NCBI GenBank assembly: GCA_030830595.1
Contig: JAURMS010000389.1
Span: 1-5,500, forward strand
DNA: 5,500 bases
Source of the DNA: Gammaproteobacteria bacterium
GTDB taxonomy: Bacteria > Pseudomonadota > Gammaproteobacteria > Steroidobacterales > Steroidobacteraceae
Direction of reading: 5' to 3'
The notes beneath the pieces were generated by a model. It was not told the origin of the DNA and ran no database searches. It saw nothing but the letters and a program-made list of their open reading frames with translations. The translations under genes and the position numbers were made by a program. This document shows positions 1 to 5,500 of this stretch, piece by piece; within the stretch, counting starts at the first letter, position 1; every line of letters begins with the position of its first letter.

Positions 1-551
1 GACCGGCCCTCGTCGGTGGCGTTGGTGGCCACCGGCCGGGTGTCGCCCGCCCATTCATAGACGATCGCCTCCGGCGGCAGGCCGAGGGCATTCTTGAAAT
101 ACTCCGCCACCTCGCCGGCACGCTCGCGCGACAGGCCGGTGTTGTCACCGAAGACCCGTGCCAAGGCATCGGACAGCGGCTGCGAGTCGGCATGACCGCT
201 GAAGTAGAGGCGGACGTTCTGGCGATCGCGCAGGTCCTCCAGCACGCGAGCCAGGCGCTCCACGTAATCTGGCGGGATCTGCGCCACGCCCGAGGCGAAC
301 CGGATGGCCGGGATGACGTCGCGCAGCTTGACGGTCTCGACTTCCTCACCCTCGACCTGCTCGATCTCCAGCCGGTCGCCGCGCTGCTCGCTCAGGAGCG
401 CCGGGTCCAGGGCCCATTCCTGCAGGGGCTCGCCGTCGGGCATGTGCCGCTCGGCGGGATGACCAATGACCTCTGTCTCCACCGCCGGGGGCTTCGGCAG
501 CTTTGGCAGCGAGGGCCACAACCAGGCCAGGAAGGCGGCTTCGACGATCAT
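1..551 (-). CDS. OmpA-family peptidoglycan-binding envelope protein (3' partial)
   Basis: ATG at 551..549 opens a frame that stays open to the left edge: 183 residues visible, stop not reached. The start is well supported: GGAGGT lies 6 bases upstream, the in-frame stop at 600..602 allows no other ATG, GTG or TTG before it, and it forms an ATGA overlap with the preceding stop. Residues 75-183 are an OmpA/MotB C-terminal-type domain: FASG near 85-88, a helix at 94-110, LYFSGHAD at 115-122, LSRERA at 140-145, then WAGDTRPVATN at 167-177. By alignment with characterised OmpA domains, D122 and R144 are the expected diaminopimelate-contacting Asp and Arg. The loop between them (22 residues) is longer than the usual 15. 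The NRRVE motif would lie just outside. The N-terminus has a short hydrophobic, Trp-rich stretch (5-12) followed by Pro/Lys, then an acidic region; it is not a clear Sec signal. The protein is presumably periplasmic or outer-membrane associated, tethering to peptidoglycan, and translationally coupled to the giant repeat gene. Confidence 0.92.
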   Translation of the reverse strand, partial: MIVEAAFLAWLWPSLPKLPKPPAVETEVIGHPAERHMPDGEPLQEWALDPALLSEQRGDRLEIEQVEGEEVETVKLRDVIPAIRFASGVAQIPPDYVERLARVLEDLRDRQNVRLYFSGHADSQPLSDALARVFGDNTGLSRERAGEVAEYFKNALGLPPEAIVYEWAGDTRPVATNATDEGR

Positions 552-3500
552 GGCCGCACCTCCCCTCGGTTGACCGGGCCACCAAGGCGCCAGAACACCT
601 CAGGCTCGATGGTCAGCCGGTAACAGCAGTCGAGCGCCTCCCAGGTCTCCTCGATCGTTGCCTTGATGACCTTCATGCGCTGATCAACCAGGGACTCGTC
701 CTCCACGTCGGCCAGGTAGGTCAGCCGCAGGATGGCAGGTGCCTTCTTGAGTTCTTCTACCAGCATGGGCAGGCGTGCCTGCCACTGGATGCGGATGTCG
801 GTGGTGCCCGGCTCGAACACGTCGTCCGCGAGGTCGATGCCCACCACGCGGTGCACCGAGGCACCGTAGTTGAACTTGAGCGCCTTGCCGCGGGTGGCGC
901 GCTTGACCTGGGTGGCATCCCCCACCAGTCGGAAGCCGCTGGGCAGGCTGCGATCGTCGAGCTTCAGGATAAAGTTGCTGCCGCGTGACTCGTTGGGCAC
1001 CACTGCGCAGGTGATGTGGTAGCGACCGTGGGCATCGGTGGTGGCGGCCAATCCGCGCGCCGTGACCAGTCGCACCCCGCCAATGCCCGCCTCGCCGGGA
1101 TCCTGCTGACCGTTGCGATCGCGGTCGTCGTACACCTTGCCGAACACGTCGGTGCAGTCAAAGGTGGGATCCGGCACCACACGAACGGTGGCGCTGGCCT
1201 CGCCGGTCAGGTCCACGCCGGTCAGGTCGTTCTCGACGAAGACACGGTTGGTGTACTCGCCCTCGGTGACACCCGCGCCCACCGCCAGCAGCATGCGCAG
1301 GGTGATGGTGGAGGGCCTGGGGACCGTCACCCCACTCCAGTTGAGCTCGAGTCCGCTGCGCACCGGCTCCACGGGCACACCGTCGATGCGTGCCGAGCCC
1401 TCGATGTAGGCAAAGCCGGCCGGGAAGCGGTCCACGATGCGCAAGCCGTTCAGGTCGAAGCCGGCCGAACTGGTGACCGTGATGGTATAGGGCACCAACT
1501 GTCCGCGGGTGACGTTGAGCGAGGGCGTGGTCTTGGTGATGGCCACCACACCGCTGAGATCCGGATCGAGGGGCAGGTGGTTGTTATACAGCTGGCTGGA
1601 GCCGGGCACCTGCAGGTCCGACAGGCGCAGGTGCACATGATAGGTCGTGCCCACGCTGCGCGCCGGCACCGCCAGGTCAGGCGCAAACTCGGACACCTGG
1701 GCCTCGCAGTAGTCGACCGTCGCCGGCACTGCATCATCGGGACCCCCCGGGCAGGACGGCACATCGAAAGCCAGCGTGGCCGGACCCGAGGTGGGTGGGA
1801 TGTTGTCGGAATAGCCCGACAGGTAACTGGCGTTGCCGGCATCGAGGGCGATGAGATAGTCGCCACCACTGGCGCAGGCAGGGTCAGCGAAATTCAGGTC
1901 GAACTTGTAATAGCCATCCCTGGGCGTGACCTGACCCTGCTGGATGGGATCATCGAAGCAGGCCTCAGGCAGAGGCGACCTGGAGCCCGCATTGAGCAGG
2001 GTGACCGTGGCCCCGGCAATGGGGGCGCGAGTGACCGAGTCATAGACCACACCGTTCGGGTCGATGGGCAGGTTGAGGTCGACGAGGTTGCCTCCATCAG
2101 GCACCACGATGCCGAGGATCAGGTGCGGAAGATTGGTGAAGGGCGAGGTCGGCACGCCGAGTGCCGCGGTGCGCGCCCCGGCGCCCGGCGCGCGGAAGCG
2201 GACCTGATAGGGCGTGGCACCCGCCGCCTCATTCGGCTCGAGGCCGGTGACCAGGTAGGCGCCCTCGGCATCGGTCAGGCCGGAATACAGCAGCCGGTCG
2301 CCCTGCAGCAGCTCGACCGTCCAGCCCTCCAAGGCTCGCTCGGCGATGCCGCGGAGATCGTCGAAGTTTGCATCGTGCCAGGCGCTGCCACCCAGGCTGC
2401 CCACGCCGGGCTGGCCACCCACCTGTAGCGACACGCTGGCCTGCGCGGTCTGGGTGGGCACATTCCAAGCCACCCGGCCGGTGTTGGTCACCGTCGTGCC
2501 CACCGCCAGGCTTGCGCCCATCACGGCACGGAAGCGCAGGACGGTGACAGCTCCGGGCGCCAGGCTGGCGCCGGCGGCGGAATAATTGGCGCTCAGCACG
2601 CTGCCGGCCAGGTCCACTGCGGCGGCAGACCCATCCAGCGACGCGCTGCCCGTGACGTAGGACAGTGCGCCCGGCGTCGCCTCATTCAGATCATCGGTAA
2701 TGACCACGTCAGTGGCCGGCACGGTGCCAATGTTGGTGACCCGCACGCTGTACTCGAGCGTGGCGCCCGGCAGCGCCGCACCACCGCCCACCACCAGCAC
2801 CTCCTTGGTGATGGCCAATTGCTGCGCGTCGCCGACGACCACCACCGTCGGCTCGGGTCCCGTGGCCGGGTCGCCATCGCCGTCGGTCAAGAGGTCCGGG
2901 CGCTCGTTGGTGGCCACCACTGCCTGGTTGCTGATCAGCGTACCGGCCGGCGTGCCGGCATTCACCTGCAGCACGAAGCTGACCACCGCCGATTCGCCGG
3001 CCCCCAGCACGCCTGGCGTGCCACCCGTCGCGGCAAGCACCAGGCCAGCGGCCAACGGGAATGCGCCCCCGTCGGCGACCGCGGTGCCGTTCAGCGAGGT
3101 GGTTCCAGGAACATAGGTCGTGTTCACAGGCACCTGGTCGGTCAGGCTGGCTTCCGTAGCCTCCACCGACCCGGTGTTGAAGACGGTAATCGTGTAGCGC
3201 AGGGTGTCGTTGGGATCGATCACGCCCGGTGAGCCGAGGTCATCGAGCAACTCCACCCGCTTGTCGGCGAACAACAGGGGCAGCGCGCCCACGATGTCGC
3301 GCGTCGGGTCGTCGACGATCGGCGTGTCCGGATCGTCGGAAGGCTGGCTGTTCACGCCCCCTGCGGGCGCGGAGACGAAACCCTGGTTAGCGATGACAGT
3401 GCCATCCGCCGCCGTCTCATCGACCAGCACGTCGAAGGTGATGACCGCGACATCGGGCGACGTCCCCGAGGGATCAGCCGCCAGGGAGCCGGCCGTCGCG

Positions 3501-5500
3501 CCCGGGGCATTGATGAGCAGCCCGTCCACCAGGGGCGAGCGATCGTTGAGGTCCGCAAGCCGCGTGCCGTTCAGGATGGTGCTGCCGGACAGATAGCGGG
3601 TGTTCGCTGGAACCTGGTCGGTCAGGCGCACGTCACTGGCATCATCCGTGCCCAGGTTGCGCACGGTGAGGGTGTAGCGCAGCGTCTCGCCCGCCAGCAG
3701 CAGGTTGGGATCGCCGGACAGGTCGGCCGAAGTCTTCAGCACCTGGAAGGCCGGGGCCGAGGTGATGGTGAGTACCGTGGGATCTTCATCGCCCTGCAGG
3801 TCGGGATCTGCCGGTCCGTTGACGTTGGGGTCGTCGCTCAGGGCGACCGTGATGTCGTTGACCCGTAGCCCGGACTGGTTCGCCACCTGCGAACCGTTGG
3901 CGATGACAGCGGCCAGCGTGGCCTCGAACTCCACGACGATCGTCTCGCCGGCACCCAGCGACAGCCCGCTGACGTCCAGCAGCCCGGTACCCCTGCCGCC
4001 ACCGGCCGGATCCGACGCCGAGGCATCGGCCCCGGCTGGCAGGGTCACGACGTCGAGTGAACCCGGAGCGAAAGCGGCCACCGAGTTCAGGGCATCCAGC
4101 TCATCCATCAAGCTGAAGGCTGGCACTTCGACCGCATCGAGGTTCTCGACCTCCAGGCGATAGCGCAGGCGGTCGCCAGGGGTGGCGATACTTGCGGGGC
4201 TTGCGCCAATCGTGAGGTTGCTGACGGTCTTCTCGAAGCGCAGGACCGGCCGGCCGACCAGCACGGTGTGCGCATCCTCGTGGTCGACCGTGCCCACGGT
4301 GCCGTCGGTCAGCACGCGAGTGTAGGTGATGGCCTGACCCGCGGCGGCGGCGGGATCGGCACTGAGCCACTCCGTGGCCCCTGCCACGTTGGTGAGCTGC
4401 GCGTTGCGCAGGCTGTCCGCATTCGGCCTGGCCTGGTAGCCGAGGATCAGCCGCTGGCCGGGGCCTACTGCAGCGGCCGCGGTGAGCATGCGCACCTCGA
4501 CCCGGCAGTCCGGAGCGCCCGCGAAGTTGACCGAAAAATCGCTGCCCTCGACCAGCGGCGCCGAGACGGCCGTGGTGCCATCGGCCTCGAAGACCTGGGC
4601 AGTCCAGGCCTGCGGGGCGGCCTCGCACATGCCACCTTCGGCCGTGTCGGGCAGCAGATCCGTGACCACCACGCCCCAGGCCGTGCCGCTGGAGGGATTG
4701 GTGACGTCCACCGTGAACACCGCGCTTTCGGCCACGTTGAGGGCCGGTGGACCCGACTTGGTCACCAGCAGCTCGTCGGGCCCGACCAGCGTCATGGGCC
4801 CGGTGGTGCCGGGCCCACCGGCGCGGCGACTGGCCTCGCTGGCGTTGATCCAGTTGTAGGTGTAGTCAGCGGTGTTGGTGAACTCGAGACCCGGCACGTT
4901 GGTCGGGCTGTTGGTCACTCGCACGGCGATCTCGAGGACCACCTGCTCGCCCGCCGGCACGTCGATGCCGGTTGCGGCATCACCGATGACCAGATTGCTG
5001 CCAGCCCCGCTGTTGGCCGGCGTCCAGGGCTGCGAGCCGGACACGCGGGTGACGCTCACGAACTCGAGATCGGCCGCTGAGGCTGCCAGGTTGTCGGTGA
5101 TGCGCAGGTCGTAGAGGGGAAACCGGAAAGGCTCGGCCGGGACGGTCAGCCGGTAGCTGAACACCTCGCCGACGGAAGCGGTGTCCTGGGTGTTGGCCTT
5201 CACGAGCGGTGACGGATCCGGTAACTCTATGAGCAGCCGGGTGGGGTCTTCGTCGCCTGCTACCAGCGGGTCGGCGGAGCCGTTGACGAAGGGATCGTCG
5301 CTGGGCAGCAGCAGAGAGCCGCCTGCGTCACGCAGGGCCGACTGGTTGGCCACCACGGTGCCTTCGTTGAGCGCGGTGGCCAGTGTGACCTCGAACTGGA
5401 TCACGGCCTCGCTGAAGGCGGCCAGGTCCAGGTTGCGAATGTCGATGAGGCCCGTGCCGCGCGTGCCCCCAGTGGCGCTGGTGTTGCTGGGGTCCGCGCC
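548..5500 (-). CDS. Giant DUF11 / SdrD_B-repeat surface protein with C-terminal OmpA-like module (5' partial)
   Basis: The frame is open from the right edge to a TGA at 548..550, giving 1650 visible residues; the true start and any signal peptide lie beyond 5500. An internal GTG at 5404 is not the start, because the 32 codons before it continue the same repeat. Modules in order: partial DUF11 unit (1-92); six DUF11 units (93-241, 242-417, 418-581, 582-738, 739-891, 892-1029); SdrD_B-like (1030-1145); carboxypeptidase-regulatory-like (1146-1232); Cys-containing linker (1233-1317); DUF11 (1318-1443); SdrD_B with EF-type loop (1444-1542); OmpA-like (1543-1638). DUF11 signatures such as LTDQVP, VTNIG and VIANQ recur. 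DUF11 and SdrD_B modules are known as extracellular beta-sandwich stalk domains. I infer an exported, envelope-linked adhesin or scaffold; no ligand can be assigned. It overlaps the downstream OmpA-family gene by 4 bases. No frameshift is seen. The partial nature and the lack of any enzymatic motif limit the functional call. Confidence 0.93.
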   Translation of the reverse strand, partial: GADPSNTSATGGTRGTGLIDIRNLDLAAFSEAVIQFEVTLATALNEGTVVANQSALRDAGGSLLLPSDDPFVNGSADPLVAGDEDPTRLLIELPDPSPLVKANTQDTASVGEVFSYRLTVPAEPFRFPLYDLRITDNLAASAADLEFVSVTRVSGSQPWTPANSGAGSNLVIGDAATGIDVPAGEQVVLEIAVRVTNSPTNVPGLEFTNTADYTYNWINASEASRRAGGPGTTGPMTLVGPDELLVTKSGPPALNVAESAVFTVDVTNPSSGTAWGVVVTDLLPDTAEGGMCEAAPQAWTAQVFEADGTTAVSAPLVEGSDFSVNFAGAPDCRVEVRMLTAAAAVGPGQRLILGYQARPNADSLRNAQLTNVAGATEWLSADPAAAAGQAITYTRVLTDGTVGTVDHEDAHTVLVGRPVLRFEKTVSNLTIGASPASIATPGDRLRYRLEVENLDAVEVPAFSLMDELDALNSVAAFAPGSLDVVTLPAGADASASDPAGGGRGTGLLDVSGLSLGAGETIVVEFEATLAAVIANGSQVANQSGLRVNDITVALSDDPNVNGPADPDLQGDEDPTVLTITSAPAFQVLKTSADLSGDPNLLLAGETLRYTLTVRNLGTDDASDVRLTDQVPANTRYLSGSTILNGTRLADLNDRSPLVDGLLINAPGATAGSLAADPSGTSPDVAVITFDVLVDETAADGTVIANQGFVSAPAGGVNSQPSDDPDTPIVDDPTRDIVGALPLLFADKRVELLDDLGSPGVIDPNDTLRYTITVFNTGSVEATEASLTDQVPVNTTYVPGTTSLNGTAVADGGAFPLAAGLVLAATGGTPGVLGAGESAVVSFVLQVNAGTPAGTLISNQAVVATNERPDLLTDGDGDPATGPEPTVVVVGDAQQLAITKEVLVVGGGAALPGATLEYSVRVTNIGTVPATDVVITDDLNEATPGALSYVTGSASLDGSAAAVDLAGSVLSANYSAAGASLAPGAVTVLRFRAVMGASLAVGTTVTNTGRVAWNVPTQTAQASVSLQVGGQPGVGSLGGSAWHDANFDDLRGIAERALEGWTVELLQGDRLLYSGLTDAEGAYLVTGLEPNEAAGATPYQVRFRAPGAGARTAALGVPTSPFTNLPHLILGIVVPDGGNLVDLNLPIDPNGVVYDSVTRAPIAGATVTLLNAGSRSPLPEACFDDPIQQGQVTPRDGYYKFDLNFADPACASGGDYLIALDAGNASYLSGYSDNIPPTSGPATLAFDVPSCPGGPDDAVPATVDYCEAQVSEFAPDLAVPARSVGTTYHVHLRLSDLQVPGSSQLYNNHLPLDPDLSGVVAITKTTPSLNVTRGQLVPYTITVTSSAGFDLNGLRIVDRFPAGFAYIEGSARIDGVPVEPVRSGLELNWSGVTVPRPSTITLRMLLAVGAGVTEGEYTNRVFVENDLTGVDLTGEASATVRVVPDPTFDCTDVFGKVYDDRDRNGQQDPGEAGIGGVRLVTARGLAATTDAHGRYHITCAVVPNESRGSNFILKLDDRSLPSGFRLVGDATQVKRATRGKALKFNYGASVHRVVGIDLADDVFEPGTTDIRIQWQARLPMLVEELKKAPAILRLTYLADVEDESLVDQRMKVIKATIEETWEALDCCYRLTIEPEVFWRLGGPVNRGEVRP
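558..563 (-). promoter_or_regulatory. Shine-Dalgarno for the OmpA-family gene
   Basis: The minus strand reads GGAGGT, a full anti-SD match, with a 6-base spacer before the ATG at 551. It lies within the last codons of the upstream gene, whose TGA overlaps the start as ATGA. This fixes the start choice and suggests reinitiation or coupled translation, so the two proteins would be made together. Confidence 0.85.
587..874 (-). other. Divergent OmpA-like C-terminal module
   Basis: Residues 1543-1638 follow the OmpA-domain order: a strand and turn with VFEPGTT, an amphipathic helix (LPMLVEELKK), a strand ending LTYLAD at 1593-1598, a helix with SLVDQR ending at R1608, and a final strand LTIEPEVFW. 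D1598 and R1608 align with the Asp and Arg that bind peptidoglycan in true OmpA domains. The Gly-His before the Asp is replaced, the intervening loop is shortened (10 residues instead of 15), and no NRRVE motif follows. The homology is inferred by eye against the neighbouring OmpA-family protein. Confidence 0.55.
875..1171 (-). other. Second SdrD_B module with intact EF-type loop
   Basis: Residues 1444-1542 carry VFGKVYDDRDRNG, then an acidic loop and GGVRLVTARG, followed by TDAHGRYHITC. Positions D1459, D1461, N1463, G1464, D1467 and E1470 match a 12-residue EF-hand calcium loop (1091..1126). Two cysteines, C1449 and C1498, could bridge the first and later strands. Confidence 0.75.
1172..1549 (-). 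other. Isolated DUF11 unit
   Basis: Residues 1318-1443 restart the DUF11 pattern: AITKTTP with K1323, LVPYTITV, IVDRFPAG with D1357, and EYTNRVFV with N1418. This copy is separated from the main array by the SdrD_B and carboxypeptidase-regulatory-like modules. It leads directly into the second SdrD_B module, so it appears to belong to a fixed C-terminal block rather than to the variable stalk. Confidence 0.75.
1550..2065 (-). other. Carboxypeptidase-regulatory-like module plus Cys-containing linker
   Basis: Residues 1146-1232 start with DPNGVVYDS and APIAGATVTLL, then DGYYKFDL and GDYLIAL. This is the strand order of carboxypeptidase-regulatory / Cna-B-like sandwich folds. Residues 1233-1317 are a region I cannot assign to a family; it ends with a YHVHLRL strand and NNHLPLDP before the next DUF11 unit. 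Four cysteines (1181, 1209, 1250, 1265) fall here. Confidence 0.6.
2066..2413 (-). other. SdrD_B-like module in the giant protein
   Basis: Residues 1030-1145 contain the SdrD_B pattern: a G-x-AWHD strand, an acidic loop (D1043, N1045, D1047, E1054), LEGWTVELL, then a turn with TDAEGAYLVTGL. The loop resembles the calcium loop of the family but is degenerate: the usual Gly at loop position 6 is Asp and position 9 is Gly. It is probably a prealbumin-like spacer domain of the stalk. Confidence 0.75.
2414..5500 (-). repeat. Tandem DUF11 repeat array within the giant CDS
   Basis: One partial and six complete units of roughly 140-185 residues follow each other, at about 5500..5225, 5224..4778, 4777..4250, 4249..3758, 3757..3287, 3286..2828 and 2827..2414. 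Each complete unit begins with a beta strand carrying a single Lys (VTKS, FEKT, VLKT, ADKR, ITKE; LVKA in the first, which is the least certain match). It continues with a Y-x-x-x-V-x-N strand, a (L/I)TD-type turn before the long middle segment, and ends with a TN or ANQ strand. The partial first unit resembles the 4249..3758 unit most closely, and 3757..3287 resembles 3286..2828. Unit boundaries are approximate, read by eye from motif recurrence. Confidence 0.85.

Noticed and set aside
548..600. Terminator or promoter between the two genes
   Set aside because: The genes overlap by 4 bases and there is no inverted repeat with a T-run or promoter-like AT-rich stretch.
192..988. Plus-strand frames over the OmpA junction (192..623 and 503..988)
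   Set aside because: They overlap two well-supported minus-strand genes, show no domain, and have low-complexity GC-driven composition.
1016..2428. Long plus-strand open frame of 470 codons opposite the giant gene
   Set aside because: It is a mirror of high-GC codon bias on the minus-strand gene. Its product is rich in Gly, Arg, His and Val with no recognisable domain, and the opposing frame has clear repeated domain structure.
3132..3627. Regularly spaced short repeats as a CRISPR or intergenic repeat array
   Set aside because: The spacing is a whole number of codons, the repeats code for the same protein turn, and the intervening sequence is homologous coding DNA.
4268..5080. Plus-strand 270-codon frame
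   Set aside because: It is a shadow of the DUF11 array in the opposite strand; His/Gly/Arg-rich translation without motifs.
5402..5404. GTG as the start of the giant gene
   Set aside because: The frame is open through the right edge, and the preceding 32 codons encode residues that match the same part of the 4249..3758 repeat unit, so the true start is outside.

Overview
The window is coding from end to end on the minus strand. It holds two overlapping genes that both run off an edge. The DNA is GC-rich, with strong G/C third-position bias. The downstream gene is an OmpA/MotB-type peptidoglycan-binding protein, and no Gram-positive LPxTG sorting signal ends the large surface-type protein. 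Together these point to a Gram-negative, high-GC bacterium, most likely a gammaproteobacterium of the Xanthomonadales/Chromatiales kind. That placement is inferred from composition and gene type, not from a search.

Reading in the direction of transcription (5500 down to 1), the first gene (5500..548, 5' end outside) encodes 1650 visible residues of a very large modular exported protein. A series of DUF11-type beta-sandwich repeats (one partial plus six complete units, about 5500..2414) is followed by an SdrD_B-like module (about 2413..2066). Next come a carboxypeptidase-regulatory-like beta module and a Cys-containing linker (about 2065..1550), an isolated further DUF11 unit (about 1549..1172) and a second SdrD_B module with a textbook calcium loop (about 1171..875). 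The C-terminal module (about 874..587) reads as a divergent OmpA-like domain. In this summary and in all entries, residue 1 of this protein is the codon at 5500..5498.

The second gene starts at 551 within an ATGA overlap, with a perfect GGAGGT Shine-Dalgarno (558..563) inside the end of the first gene. It encodes an OmpA-family protein, of which 183 residues are visible before the left edge. The overlap implies co-transcription and probably translational coupling. The pair reads as a cell-envelope operon: a long adhesin- or stalk-like repeat protein made with a peptidoglycan-binding OmpA partner.

The most notable signal is lysine placement. In the first 1198 visible residues of the big protein there are only six lysines, exactly one at the start of each complete DUF11 unit. 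The separate DUF11 unit also has exactly one. Each is accompanied by an Asp mid-domain and an Asn near the last strands, the layout expected of Lys-Asn intramolecular isopeptide crosslinks. The C-terminal OmpA-like domain next to an OmpA-family gene, and ten cysteines that fall into five local pairs, are further points of interest. No intergenic sequence, promoter, terminator, RNA gene, CRISPR or mobile element is visible.
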